Shown here: positions 17,440-26,681 of the stretch, one piece after another
Numbering within the stretch: position 1 is the stretch's first letter
Layout of the letters: every line of letters begins with the position of its first letter
From: Flavipsychrobacter sp.
Lineage (GTDB): Bacteria; Bacteroidota; Bacteroidia; Chitinophagales; Chitinophagaceae
NCBI GenBank assembly: GCA_017849575.1
Contig: JAFIGV010000007.1
Coordinates: 144,734-208,733 of the forward strand
DNA: 64,000 nt
Direction of reading: 5' to 3'
Position numbers and translations under genes: made by a program
The notes under the pieces: model-generated
The model's database searches: none
What the model was told of the DNA's origin: nothing
What the model saw: only the letters and a program-made list of their open reading frames with translations

Positions 17440-20400
17440 CTACTTATAGCTGGCCTTATAAAATTTCAAATAAGGATCCATATCGCGATCGAAAGAAAGC
17501 TTTTTGTAATTATCGGCAGAAATAAGCATCAGGGTATATTCCTCCGGCTTGTATTCTTTCAGTAAAAGATTGTTTGAACGCACGGCATTGAGATAGACCT
17601 TTGCATGGGCCGCACTCGGGAACGATTTGACCAGGATCATACCCTGGTTGGGCTTCAGCATTTCAAGGCCTACCGACAGATTCTGCGCGCTGAAATTAAA
17701 AGTATTGAAATCAGAAAGGCCGGCCTTTAACCCTAAGGTCTTCGACTCCACCTTATTGAAGTAAAAGACAAAAAAGTGCTCTGACGAAGGCTTGTATGCG
17801 TATGCTGCTGGCGCACCTGGCCTGGTAGCCGAAGGGTTCGGTAAGGCAGGCGGCGCGGGGGGTGTAGCCGTGGTGTCTGCAGGTGCTATAACTGTTGTTG
17901 AGGTGGAGTCCGTGGTGTCTGCCGCAGGCTTATTCTTACGGATAAAATCAAGAACAGCATCGGCCCATGACCGTAAGGAATCGGAAGGTTTAACAGCAAT
18001 AAACTCTGTGAGCAGGCTATCGGCGCGACCGTAGCTGCCCACCCCTGCCAGAGCAATAGCTTCCATAATCCGGAACCGGTTGTTATATACCGGGTCGGTA
18101 AATTGTTGCTGTCCGGTGCGCACCCGCTGCAACACATCGCTGTAGCGCCGCTGCATCATCAATCCGTAGGTTTCGTCATAGTAATTGGCTACGGATACAT
18201 TTGACGCCAGTAAACCATTGGCATTTTGAGACGGAGCCACTTCTTTGGCCCATTGCGATTCTCCATAGTTGTTTCTCAATTGCTCGCTGAAGGCCTGCGC
18301 CTCACTCAGTTTGTTTTGACGCAGCGCAATCAGATAGCGCAGGTAGGTGGCTTCGGCTTTGTGGCTGTGTGCGGGGAACCTGGTATCAAGTGTATCCAAG
18401 GCGGTACTTCCATGCGGATAATCTTCAAGCTCCTTGACATAGGCATCTGCAAGAGCAATGTAGGCATCTTGTATTCGCTTCTTCGCTAACTCCTGCTCTT
18501 CGGCAGTGCCGGGTATTGCTGCCAGCAAACTGGCTTCTGTAGGCAATCCGTTTTCATCGGTTTCCGGAGAGGCTGCCGCATCGCCACCCTCTGCCGCGCC
18601 ATTTTCACCTGTTGCTGCGGCTACCGTACCACCATTCCCGGTGCGGCGCCAGTTGTCGGTGTTGGTGCGGTTGCCCCATTTGCGTTTAAAGTCGTTAAAT
18701 CCCTGCTGCAACTCTACCGGATTGGAAAAATACCAGCTAACCGTACCGCCCGATGCAGCACCGGGATCGCTTTCCTCGGGTGTAGCCGATGCATTTGCAC
18801 CATCTGCAGCCCGGGCTATGCTGTCTTCCCGTTGCTTTTCCAGCAGCCGGATATATTTGCGCACTATATTACGCTGCTCTTTCTCCGAAAGCGAAGCCAA
18901 ACGAAGCAGACTGTCCTGAGCAGCAATCACTTCTATGGGAGCCACTACCCGATCCAAAACTTTACTTCGCTTGGAGGCCAGTAAAATGGCGTCATCACCG
19001 GAAATACTTTTACCATACACAGCGGCACTGTCATAGGCAAGTTTTGCCGCGCGAAACCGGCCCTGCAGATAGTGGACGTCGCCGAGGCCGGAAAAGGACA
19101 ATGCTTTCTGTTTTCGGGTGGACCGGGTACTCGCTATACTTTGCTGGAAATAGTTCAGGGCGTCATCCTCGCGCTTACTGTTCAGGGATAGCCTTCCCAA
19201 TACATAATAAACCTGCTCATAGTAGGGAATATATTTTCCGTCATTCAGCATTCGCCTCAGTGAAGCGGTTGCCTGTTCCTGACTTCCCCCTTGTGCCAGC
19301 AAACTGTAGGCGAGGTTCTTGCGGGCATAAAAGTCCATGTCGATTTTGGGATTCAGGTCTATCACCGTCTGAAAATCCTGTGCCGCTACCAGATAGTCCT
19401 TTTGTTCGTAGGCGAGCTGTCCATTTAAGAAAGCCGCACGCATTCTTATCCAGTCGGGCATCTGCTCGTCGGCAATTACAAGCGCCAGATTTTCTGAAGC
19501 AGCAACGTATTTTTTCCTGCTCAGATTGAGGTAGGCCTTCTCGAGCGCTATGCGCCCCTTCATATCATCAGTGAGGTTTTTGTCGGTCTCAATCAAATCA
19601 AGAATCGATTCGGCGTCGTCTTCCCGATGACCCTCTGTGTAGGTACGTGCCAGCCACAGGATGGCCTCATTGTTGGCGGGTTTATGCTTCAAAAAATCCA
19701 GAGCACCTTTTTTGTCCTGCTGCAGTACGGAGACTTCCTTATCTACGGGCTTTTTCCGGGCTGCGGCTTTTTTCATCTCTTCCGCCTTTCTTCGCTGGTT
19801 CATGGCAATGATGTAGCGGAATGAGGTGGCGGCTTCCGCGTAGTTTCCTTTGTAGTAGTAGGCTTGTCCCATCAGCAGGTAAAGGTCATCGGCCCATTTT
19901 GTACGCGGGTCGTGAATCTGGATGCCTACCGATGCCTTACGGATAATGCTGTCCATATCCGGTGCCAGTTTGGTAGAGTCGCGATCCGGGTCGAAGGGAA
20001 ACAAGGCCAACAGACTGTCATAATCTTCCTTGCTCATGCGCTGCATATTGGCAAGCGCCTCATCCATCTTTTTATCGGCATTGAAATAATAGTTATAGTG
20101 CGTGTAGGTATTTTGTAAAAGCCTTCGCGGCACCGACCACTTTTTCTTCAGCATTTTCTCATTGTTCCAGGCGCTTCGTTTCTGTTTTATCTTCAGTTCC
20201 AGCGCCAGCTTCATCTTATCCTCCTTCTGCTTTTCCTTAGTCTTTTGCAGTCCTTCCTTCTGCGCTTTTACTTTGGCCAGGCTGTCGGCCCTGGCTTTGC
20301 GCACGGCCTTCACGCTGTCCATGTATTTAGTCCGTACTGCAGTGACGCTATCGTTAAAATGTTTTCGCACGGCTGCGGCACTGTCGAGCGCGTGTTTACG

Positions 20401-21051
20401 AACGGCTATCATGCTGTCTGCTATGTGCTTACGGGCCTCGCGGGTACTGTCCACCCTTATCTGCCGAACCAGCGCGACACTGTCTTTGTAGCGCTTGCTA
20501 CCACGGTATTTCCGGATGACAGCCAAACTATCCGCACGATGCTTTTGCACCGCACGTATGCTATCTGTGGTGTGTTTACGAATCGCCAGCAAGCTATCAG
20601 CCACTCTCTGACGTTCTGTCCGGATGGAATCAAACACGTGCTGCCGGGCCATCTTCATGCTATCAACTCTATGTTTGCGCACCTGTGCAACGCTATCTTT
20701 ATAGTGCTTACTGCTGCGGTATTTTCGAATAGTAGCCAGACTATCAGCGATATGCATTCGCACTGCTTTCAGGCTGTCGGCCGTATGCTGACGTGCGGTG
20801 CGGGCACTGTCAAGCACCCGCTTCTGTGCCGCTCTGGTACTATCCAATAGGTGTTGACGTGCGGTACGAGTGCTGTCTAAAATGCGGCGTTGCTCTTCGC
20901 GCGCAGCATCTATCGCATTCTGGCGGGCTACTCGAATGCTGTCGGTGTTTACCTTTTGCTGCGCAAGGGAAACAAGGGGTGATAGTAAGCTGAAACAAGT
21001 AATCAAAAACAATATGATCCTAAAGCTCAATGTCTTTATCTGTAATCGCAC
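17440..21051 (-). CDS. sprE: SprE/PorW-like TPR protein with long hendecad-repeat N-terminus
   Basis: About 1203 residues. No ATG lies near the signal peptide; a GTG at 21051 gives VRLQIKTLSFRIILFLI, a hydrophobic core and the cleavage-like SLAQQ, so I use it instead of an ATG 28 codons upstream. Residues about 34-264 are 11-residue repeats of the form xADSxxAVRKH. After that come tetratricopeptide repeats (WADDLYLLMGQAYYYKGNY, YYEQVYYVLGRLS, FSGLGDVHYLQGRF). A low-complexity Gly/Ala and Pro/Thr linker leads to a C-terminal domain (HFFVFYFNKVESKTLGLKAG to LKFYKASYK) that resembles the end of SprE/PorW. That protein links the outer-membrane and motor parts of the type IX secretion system. The usual lipobox is not evident. 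Orthology is likely but not certain. Confidence 0.68.
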   Translation of the reverse strand: MRLQIKTLSFRIILFLITCFSLLSPLVSLAQQKVNTDSIRVARQNAIDAAREEQRRILDSTRTARQHLLDSTRAAQKRVLDSARTARQHTADSLKAVRMHIADSLATIRKYRSSKHYKDSVAQVRKHRVDSMKMARQHVFDSIRTERQRVADSLLAIRKHTTDSIRAVQKHRADSLAVIRKYRGSKRYKDSVALVRQIRVDSTREARKHIADSMIAVRKHALDSAAAVRKHFNDSVTAVRTKYMDSVKAVRKARADSLAKVKAQKEGLQKTKEKQKEDKMKLALELKIKQKRSAWNNEKMLKKKWSVPRRLLQNTYTHYNYYFNADKKMDEALANMQRMSKEDYDSLLALFPFDPDRDSTKLAPDMDSIIRKASVGIQIHDPRTKWADDLYLLMGQAYYYKGNYAEAATSFRYIIAMNQRRKAEEMKKAAARKKPVDKEVSVLQQDKKGALDFLKHKPANNEAILWLARTYTEGHREDDAESILDLIETDKNLTDDMKGRIALEKAYLNLSRKKYVAASENLALVIADEQMPDWIRMRAAFLNGQLAYEQKDYLVAAQDFQTVIDLNPKIDMDFYARKNLAYSLLAQGGSQEQATASLRRMLNDGKYIPYYEQVYYVLGRLSLNSKREDDALNYFQQSIASTRSTRKQKALSFSGLGDVHYLQGRFRAAKLAYDSAAVYGKSISGDDAILLASKRSKVLDRVVAPIEVIAAQDSLLRLASLSEKEQRNIVRKYIRLLEKQREDSIARAADGANASATPEESDPGAASGGTVSWYFSNPVELQQGFNDFKRKWGNRTNTDNWRRTGNGGTVAAATGENGAAEGGDAAASPETDENGLPTEASLLAAIPGTAEEQELAKKRIQDAYIALADAYVKELEDYPHGSTALDTLDTRFPAHSHKAEATYLRYLIALRQNKLSEAQAFSEQLRNNYGESQWAKEVAPSQNANGLLASNVSVANYYDETYGLMMQRRYSDVLQRVRTGQQQFTDPVYNNRFRIMEAIALAGVGSYGRADSLLTEFIAVKPSDSLRSWADAVLDFIRKNKPAADTTDSTSTTVIAPADTTATPPAPPALPNPSATRPGAPAAYAYKPSSEHFFVFYFNKVESKTLGLKAGLSDFNTFNFSAQNLSVGLEMLKPNQGMILVKSFPSAAHAKVYLNAVRSNNLLLKEYKPEEYTLMLISADNYKKLSFDRDMDPYLKFYKASYK
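20260..20952 (-). repeat. 33-bp coding repeats (11-residue hendecads) in the SprE-like gene
   Basis: About 18 consecutive units encode variants of ILDSTRTARQH, TADSLKAVRMH and VADSLLAIRKH. The Asp-Ser pair and a basic end are nearly invariant. Two units carry a five-residue expansion (RSSKHYKDSV and RGSKRYKDSV) and are spaced about 71 residues apart, suggesting a larger duplicated block. Confidence 0.85.
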
Positions 21052-21286
21052 TTTGTAATAACTGAGTTTTCTAATAATTATTATGCATACTGATGAGCCC
21101 GGTATGCATCGGCCATTGTCTCCAAAAGTAGGCAAAAGGCTTTGTAATCGCCTCCCTCACAATACAAAATATAGTTATAATGGGTGGCCTGTTTTCAGTG
21201 GGATACCTGCTACTTTGCGCGCCCACAAAAAACCGGATTGTGCAACTTCGGCGGGATTGTTATTTTTAAAGTCCATTTGTGATACT

Positions 21287-22462
21287 GTGAATCATCAAAC
21301 ACTCGTACAGGAATACGAAGCCCTTTTTAATAATGCTGCTATTGGCATTATCACCGTCAACCAAAAAGGAGAGATTGTTCTGGTCAATGAATTTGCACTG
21401 AAACAGTTCAATTATTCCCGGGAGGAGATATTGGGTAAAAAGATAGAGCTGCTGATACCTTCCCGCTATCGGGGGCGTCATGAAAAGCATCGCACCTCTT
21501 ATTATAACGATAACCCCCACAGCCGGCCCATGGGTAGCGGCATGGATCTTTTTGCCGTAAAAAAAGACGGGAAAGAATTTCCGGTTGAAGTAAGTTTAAG
21601 CACATACAGCACTGTAGAAGGTACGTTTGCTATTGCCTTTGTAAGTGATATAAGCATAAGGAAACAATCTGAAAATGAGCTGGTAAAACTAAACGCCGAG
21701 CTCGAGCAAAAAGTGAAGGAGAGGACTCAGTCGCTCTCTGAAGCTCTGGAGAAGGAAAAAGAGCTTAATGAGTTGAAATCGCGCTTTGTATCTATGGCTT
21801 CGCACGAGTTTCGCACGCCGCTCAGTACCATTCTTTCTTCTGCATACCTGCTTACAAAATATCAGCTCAGCGAAGAACAGACCAAACGCGACAAACACAT
21901 ACAGCGCATAGTATCTTCAGTGAATATGCTGAATGATATCCTGAACGACTTTCTTTCCGTGGGAAAAATCGAAGAAGGAAAAATTCAGGTACGGTTTGCC
22001 GAAATTGATATCGAGTCGGCCATAACCGGCATCATCAATGAATTGCTTACGATTATTAAACCGGGCCAGAGTATTGAATATGTGCATGAGGGTGAGCCCT
22101 ACTTTGTACTCGATGCCACCCTGCTCAAACACATTGTAATGAACCTGGTCTCCAACGCTATAAAGTTCTCCCCCGAAGGCTGCACCATCAGTTTAAAGAC
22201 CCGACACACACCCCAAGAACTTTCTCTTTCGGTAAAGGATAAAGGGGTAGGAATATCCCGGGAAGACCAGCAGCATTTGTTTGAACGCTTTTTCCGTGGC
22301 CATAATGTTACCAATATTCAGGGCACCGGACTTGGTCTGCACATTGTAGCCAAATATGCAGAGCTCATGAATGGCACGGTGACCTGCAGTAGTGAGCTGA
22401 ACCATGGAACCGAATTCATTATTACATTTAGGGAGCGAAATGAGAGCGAAATTGATGCTTAA
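21287..22462 (+). CDS. PAS-domain sensor histidine kinase
   Basis: About 391 residues. I place the start at the GTG at 21287 (VNHQTLVQEYEALFNNAAIG), because the longer frame runs back into the divergent gene and shows no protein-like sequence. A PAS domain (about 8-125, with GIITVNQKGEIVLVN and DGKEFPVEVSLS) is followed by a coiled coil, a HisKA domain with the phospho-acceptor His173 in MASHEFRTPLSTI, and an ATPase domain with LKHIVMNLVSNAIKFS, DKGVGIS and GTGLGLHIV. There is no membrane segment, so the kinase is cytosolic. It is followed after 34 bp by the receiver-CRP regulator, its obvious partner. Confidence 0.88.
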   Translation: MNHQTLVQEYEALFNNAAIGIITVNQKGEIVLVNEFALKQFNYSREEILGKKIELLIPSRYRGRHEKHRTSYYNDNPHSRPMGSGMDLFAVKKDGKEFPVEVSLSTYSTVEGTFAIAFVSDISIRKQSENELVKLNAELEQKVKERTQSLSEALEKEKELNELKSRFVSMASHEFRTPLSTILSSAYLLTKYQLSEEQTKRDKHIQRIVSSVNMLNDILNDFLSVGKIEEGKIQVRFAEIDIESAITGIINELLTIIKPGQSIEYVHEGEPYFVLDATLLKHIVMNLVSNAIKFSPEGCTISLKTRHTPQELSLSVKDKGVGISREDQQHLFERFFRGHNVTNIQGTGLGLHIVAKYAELMNGTVTCSSELNHGTEFIITFRERNESEIDA

Positions 22463-22496
22463 TCACACACAACATTCAAAATAAGGCTTCAAAAAA

Positions 22497-23552
22497 ATGA
22501 AAACCGTACTGCTCATCGAAGACAATGAGGAAATAAGGGAGAATATGAGCGAGATTATAGAGCTCGCCAACTACAAGGTGATCACCGCGCCGGACGGAAA
22601 GCAGGGAATAGAGCAGGCAGTCAAACACAAACCGGACGTGATTGTCTGCGACATTATGATGCCGGTGCTTGATGGATATGGGGTGATCCACATGCTGCAG
22701 AAAAATGACGCAACCCGCAACATCCCTTTTATCTTCCTTACGGCAAAAGCAGAACGGTCGGAAATACGAAAAGGGATGGAACTCGGTGCTGACGACTACA
22801 TTACCAAACCATTTAACGGAACGGAGCTACTCAATGCTATTGAAAGCCGAATTAGAAAATCAGACTTTCTAAAGCAAGAGATTACGCCTGATCTTAATGG
22901 CCTGAATCAGATCATAAGCAGCACCGGGGGCAAGGACCTGCTTAAAGAGCTCGCAAAAGACCGCAGCGTAAACAAGTACAAGAAAAAGCAGATTATCTAC
23001 ACCGAGGGCAATCATGCCTTGCGTCTCTTCTACATTGAGCGGGGGAAGGTGAAAACTTACAAAACCAACGACGACGGAAAGGAACTGGTAGTAGGGCTGT
23101 ATAACGAAGGAGATTTTTTCGGGTACCTTGCCCTGCTGGAAGGCACTACCTACAAAGAAACAGCAGAGGCGATAGAAGAAACAGAGATTGCTGCCATACC
23201 GAAGGAGGAATTTGACCAACTGGTGAACAGCAACCGCGATGTGATGCAGAAATTCATCAGGCTGCTGGCGAAAAATGTGACGGACAAAGAGCAACAACTG
23301 CTGAGTATAGCCTACAATTCCTTACGTAAAAAAGTTGCTGATGCTTTGATCACCCTCAACCGGAAGTATAAAAAGGAAAATGAACAGTTTGTGATAGACA
23401 TCAGCCGCGAAAACCTGGCAACCATAGCGGGCACTGCCAAAGAATCGCTGATCCGCACGCTGAGCGATTTCAAAGACGAAAAACTTATTGACATAACAGG
23501 CGGCGACATCGTAATCCTCAACGAGAAAAAACTGGAAAACCTGATTAATTAG
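22497..23552 (+). CDS. Receiver-CRP/FNR fusion response regulator
   Basis: 351 residues in three parts. A CheY receiver (1-120) has Glu8/Asp9, phospho-acceptor Asp52, Thr82 and Lys104-Pro105 all present. A cyclic-nucleotide-binding-like domain (about 155-265) follows, with GDFFGYLALLEGTTYKETAEA; the Arg that binds cAMP phosphate in CRP is absent at that position. A CRP-type winged helix (about 275-350) has SRENLATIAGTAKESLIRTL as its recognition region. No cysteine cluster like that of FNR is present. The protein probably gains DNA-binding control from phosphorylation by the upstream kinase instead of from cAMP or an iron-sulfur cluster. It lies tail-to-tail with the cbb3 oxidase locus and may control it; that is inference. 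Confidence 0.88.
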   Translation: MKTVLLIEDNEEIRENMSEIIELANYKVITAPDGKQGIEQAVKHKPDVIVCDIMMPVLDGYGVIHMLQKNDATRNIPFIFLTAKAERSEIRKGMELGADDYITKPFNGTELLNAIESRIRKSDFLKQEITPDLNGLNQIISSTGGKDLLKELAKDRSVNKYKKKQIIYTEGNHALRLFYIERGKVKTYKTNDDGKELVVGLYNEGDFFGYLALLEGTTYKETAEAIEETEIAAIPKEEFDQLVNSNRDVMQKFIRLLAKNVTDKEQQLLSIAYNSLRKKVADALITLNRKYKKENEQFVIDISRENLATIAGTAKESLIRTLSDFKDEKLIDITGGDIVILNEKKLENLIN

Positions 23553-23917
23553 GCTGCGGGGGTGAACTGCGCAATGTAGCTATCGAAATCGTTTCGAAGG
23601 CGCCGAAACTCTCGTTCCATGCGGTCCATATCCCTGCGCAGACTATTTTGTTTTAACTGGATAGAGCCGGTATTTTCCTCCTTTTGCGGATAGCCAGCGT
23701 CTTTCATTTCGTCTGCAATTTCTTTACGAATCAGAGCAAGGATCGCATCTTTTTCAATAAAGCTGTTCAGGAAAATTTCTACCCGCTCCAGCACGCTGCT
23801 ATCCATATCATTATTGATGATTTCAGCGATTTTATTCTTCATCATGATGTTTTCCTGCTGAAGAATGTCCAACTGCTTTTGCAAAGATTTGAGCTCGATC
23901 TGGTAATTACTGGGCAT
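23549..23917 (-). CDS. Hypothetical coiled-coil protein
   Basis: 122 residues, no signal or membrane segment. A leucine-heptad helix opens the protein (SLQKQLDILQQENIMMKNKI). A middle part FLNSFIEKDAILALIRKEI follows, and a second charged helix (DMDRMEREFRRLRNDF) closes it. I do not recognise a named family. Its stop overlaps the stop of the receiver-CRP gene by 4 bp on the other strand. It lies about 100 bp after the end of the cbb3 locus on the same strand but is separated from it, so it is probably its own unit. A cytosolic oligomeric adaptor is possible. Confidence 0.65.
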   Translation of the reverse strand: MPSNYQIELKSLQKQLDILQQENIMMKNKIAEIINNDMDSSVLERVEIFLNSFIEKDAILALIRKEIADEMKDAGYPQKEENTGSIQLKQNSLRRDMDRMEREFRRLRNDFDSYIAQFTPAA

Positions 23918-24016
23918 ACTATTCTGTTCTCACAAACGCTACAATAAAGGTATAATCGAACTGAGGCGAGCCTGCGTACATTGGTCATACACTCGCATGA
24001 TTTTAGTCAGTCCAGT

Positions 24017-24727
24017 TCAGTTTTTATGACAACAACTGGCTTTGATCGTTTGCTGTTCTACAGTGATGCGCGGACTTAAGTACGGGATGCCGAGGTTCAT
24101 ACCGCGCAGAATAAATAATGAACCGAAGACGAACATAAGCACCGGAACCATCTTTCGCAGGTGATGGGTACGTAAGAAAGCAGCCTTTCCTTTCAGGATG
24201 CTGATGGAAACCATAGCTGGCACAGTGCCTAATCCAAAGGCATACATCAGCCCCACTGACTGCAGGGCGCTGTGTGCAGTAACGCTCATAGACAATGCCA
24301 TATAAACGAGCCCGCAGGGCAGTAAACCATTGAGAAAACCTGCAACGGCCAGAGTCTTTAAACTGGGATTGCCGATGAATTTCCCTAATTGCTTTTTTAC
24401 AAACCCCGTCCAGGGAAGATTAAATGAAGTGAGCCGGTTGGGCAGAAAGCTAACTACACCAACGATTAAAAGCAGTGCGCCTAATACGATAGAAATGGTT
24501 TGCTGTATCTGCGGACTGAACACAGACTTGAAAGAGTGCAGCGTGAAGCCGAGCAGCGCATAGACCGTAATGCGACCGAAATGATAGAGCAAAAGACCCA
24601 GAATGCGGCGGAATCCCCGCAGCATATGAAAAGGCATTACCCACACTATTGGGCCACACATACCTGCACAGTGCAGGCTTCCGGTGAGGCCCATGAGCAA
24701 TGCCATGGTGATCGGAAATGTATTCAT
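24017..24727 (-). CDS. TauE/SafE-like membrane protein of the cbb3 locus
   Basis: 236 residues with about six membrane helices. The start TGSLHCAGMCGP is the CxxxC-type signature of the sulfite-exporter/heavy-metal-transport-like family that regularly ends cbb3 oxidase operons. A second family repeat, NGLLPCGLVYMALS, occurs at about 130. The protein ends in KASCCHKN, a possible copper-binding tail. Its first base overlaps the last base of ccoH, so the two are translationally coupled. Members are thought to help metal or copper supply to the oxidase, but the transported species is not proven. Confidence 0.8.
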   Translation of the reverse strand: MNTFPITMALLMGLTGSLHCAGMCGPIVWVMPFHMLRGFRRILGLLLYHFGRITVYALLGFTLHSFKSVFSPQIQQTISIVLGALLLIVGVVSFLPNRLTSFNLPWTGFVKKQLGKFIGNPSLKTLAVAGFLNGLLPCGLVYMALSMSVTAHSALQSVGLMYAFGLGTVPAMVSISILKGKAAFLRTHHLRKMVPVLMFVFGSLFILRGMNLGIPYLSPRITVEQQTIKASCCHKN

Positions 24728-25182
24728 TACTCGTTGAGGTTTAACTTGGATTCCTGATAATAGGTTTTGCCTTCAGACTGCCAACGGATCTTTACAGAAT
24801 ACGTGGTGGGATGAAGGCGGCTGCGCGGCACTACAAGGTTGTTGTGCTGCAGGGCCGAAAGGTCAAAACTGGCGTCCCATTCTGATTTTGCTGCGGCGTA
24901 AAAGTCCACGGTACCGGTCACAGCCTTACCGGTGAATTCGCCGGGCAAGGAAAGCGTTACCGCGTCTTTGCTTGCCGTGATGCCCACCGGGGCACTCAGT
25001 GTTGACTGATTCTTTACCGCATCAATGACCTCCTGATATTTTATCTCCTGCTGATAGTAGTCACTGGCCACCAGTTGAAAATCCTGCTTCATACTCAGGA
25101 AAACAAGTGTTGCAATCAACACGACAAAACCAATGTAGAGAACGGCAATTTTTGCGCCCCAGTTCATTTTCAATGTGCTCAT
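24727..25182 (-). CDS. ccoH: FixH/CcoH cbb3 oxidase assembly protein
   Basis: 151 residues with one N-terminal membrane helix (about 10-30) followed by DFQLVASDYYQQEIKYQ, a segment conserved in FixH/CcoH. The remainder is a small periplasmic beta-domain (LSLPGEFTGKAVTGTVDFY). CcoH stabilises the cbb3 complex during assembly and may remain associated with it. The gene lies 20 bp after ccoG and overlaps the safE-like gene by 1 bp, the standard operon position. Assignment rests on the motif and position together. Confidence 0.85.
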   Translation of the reverse strand: MSTLKMNWGAKIAVLYIGFVVLIATLVFLSMKQDFQLVASDYYQQEIKYQEVIDAVKNQSTLSAPVGITASKDAVTLSLPGEFTGKAVTGTVDFYAAAKSEWDASFDLSALQHNNLVVPRSRLHPTTYSVKIRWQSEGKTYYQESKLNLNE

Positions 25183-25202
25183 AGTAGTTGCTTTTTGATT
25201 TT

Positions 25203-26651
25203 TTACTTTCCGCCGCCGAATGGGCCAAGGAAAGAGGTTGTGATTACTTTTATTTTTTTGTCGCCATCATACACGGCGATTTTGAGTGGTGTCTTTCGTG
25301 TTTTGATGTCGGACTTGTTCACGTACACGAACATAGTTCCGGAGGCATAGGATTCTTTGGGCACTTTGAGCTCTGTTTCACCCACGAGTTTTATGGAACC
25401 GTGGAAGTTCACTGGCTTGAGCAAGAGCACCTTATCACGATAGGTCTTGTTCAAAAACTTGTAGTTATACAAATTGCTCAGTTGGTTGTCAGGTTGCTCC
25501 TGAAACAGTTGTCCGGGCGTTCTGAGAATGGAGATGCCCACTTCGGTACGACTGGCCAGCAGATAGACTTCAACACTCAGCAGGGCAAGCATAACAAAAG
25601 TGTAGGCCTTCATCCTTGCAGTAAAGCGTGTAGGCTTCTTGTCGGAAATATTGGCTTCGGAAGCATAGCGGATCAGATTGGGCTCGAGGCCTACAGCCGT
25701 CATCATGCTGTTGCACACATCAATACAGGCAGTGCAATTGGTACATTCAAGCTGAGTACCGTTCCGGATATCAATACCCGTAGGACATACCCGCACGCAT
25801 TGACCGCAATCGATACAATCGCCGGCCGTACGCTCCTCATTCTTTCTGAATTTGGCTCTTTTCTCACCGCGCACATGATCATAGGCCACCACAATGGTAT
25901 TTCTATCCAACAACACGCCCTGCATTCTGCCGTATGGACAGATTACGGTACAAACCTGTTCACGCAGCCATGCAAAAACAAAGAAGAACACCGATGTGAA
26001 GATGGAAATTGCAATTAGGCCACCCACGTGGTTGCTTACATCGTCCGTCACAATTTTTTTGAGCTCATCGACCCCGATGATATAAGACAAAAAGGTGTTG
26101 GCGATAATGAAGGAAAGCGCCCAGAAAATAATCCACTTAGAAAATTTCTTGACGATTTTCTCCCGGTTCCACGGACCATTTTTGAGCATGCGTTGTTTTG
26201 CAGCATCACCCTCGATGGCATATTCGATCTTGCGGAAAACCATCTCCAGAAAAATGGTCTGCGGACAGGCCCATCCACAAAATACGCGGCCAAACACCGC
26301 AGTAAACAGCGCAATGAACACGATAAACAGCACCATCCCCAGGCCGAAAATGAAGAAATCCTGTGGCCAGAAGATCTGGCCGAACAGGATAAATTTTCTT
26401 TGCAGGATGTTGATCAGGAAAAACGGATGTCCGTTTACTTTGACAAACGGAAGTCCAAACAGTACGATCAGGTACACAACACTAAGCCATGTCCGTGCGT
26501 TGTAAAGCTTTCCTTTGGGTTTGGTAGGAAAAACCCAGATGCGTTTCCCTTCTTTATCTACAGTCGCTACTTTGTCTCTGAATGAAGCACTTTCTTTCTG
26601 CTGTTTAACCGTTGGCTCATCTGGCACCTGGGTATCCTCACTATTATTCAT
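25203..26651 (-). CDS. ccoG: CcoG/FixG iron-sulfur copper-handling protein
   Basis: 482 residues. An N-terminal cytosolic region with VATVDKEGKRIWVFPTKPKG is followed by several membrane helices including FGRVFCGWACPQTIFLEM. Two ferredoxin-like clusters read CIDCGQCVRVCPTGIDI and ECTNCTACIDVCNSMM. A C-terminal periplasmic Ig-like domain completes it. This is the full FixG/RdxA/CcoG organisation. CcoG is known to reduce Cu(II) to Cu(I) for loading the cbb3 copper centre. It is part of the oxidase operon, between ccoP (30 bp before) and ccoH (20 bp after). All cluster cysteines appear intact. Confidence 0.95.
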   Translation of the reverse strand: MNNSEDTQVPDEPTVKQQKESASFRDKVATVDKEGKRIWVFPTKPKGKLYNARTWLSVVYLIVLFGLPFVKVNGHPFFLINILQRKFILFGQIFWPQDFFIFGLGMVLFIVFIALFTAVFGRVFCGWACPQTIFLEMVFRKIEYAIEGDAAKQRMLKNGPWNREKIVKKFSKWIIFWALSFIIANTFLSYIIGVDELKKIVTDDVSNHVGGLIAISIFTSVFFFVFAWLREQVCTVICPYGRMQGVLLDRNTIVVAYDHVRGEKRAKFRKNEERTAGDCIDCGQCVRVCPTGIDIRNGTQLECTNCTACIDVCNSMMTAVGLEPNLIRYASEANISDKKPTRFTARMKAYTFVMLALLSVEVYLLASRTEVGISILRTPGQLFQEQPDNQLSNLYNYKFLNKTYRDKVLLLKPVNFHGSIKLVGETELKVPKESYASGTMFVYVNKSDIKTRKTPLKIAVYDGDKKIKVITTSFLGPFGGGK

Positions 26652-26681
26652 TGTTATATCATTTAAGCATGGTGAATACGC

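Noticed and set aside
20260..20952. CRISPR array, because of regular 33-bp repeats
   Set aside because: The units are contiguous without spacers, diverged at wobble positions, and lie in frame inside a coding gene.
20162..20993. Long plus-strand frames opposite the SprE-like repeats
   Set aside because: They mirror the 33-bp repeats of the minus-strand gene; a repeat without stops on one strand often leaves the other strand open too.
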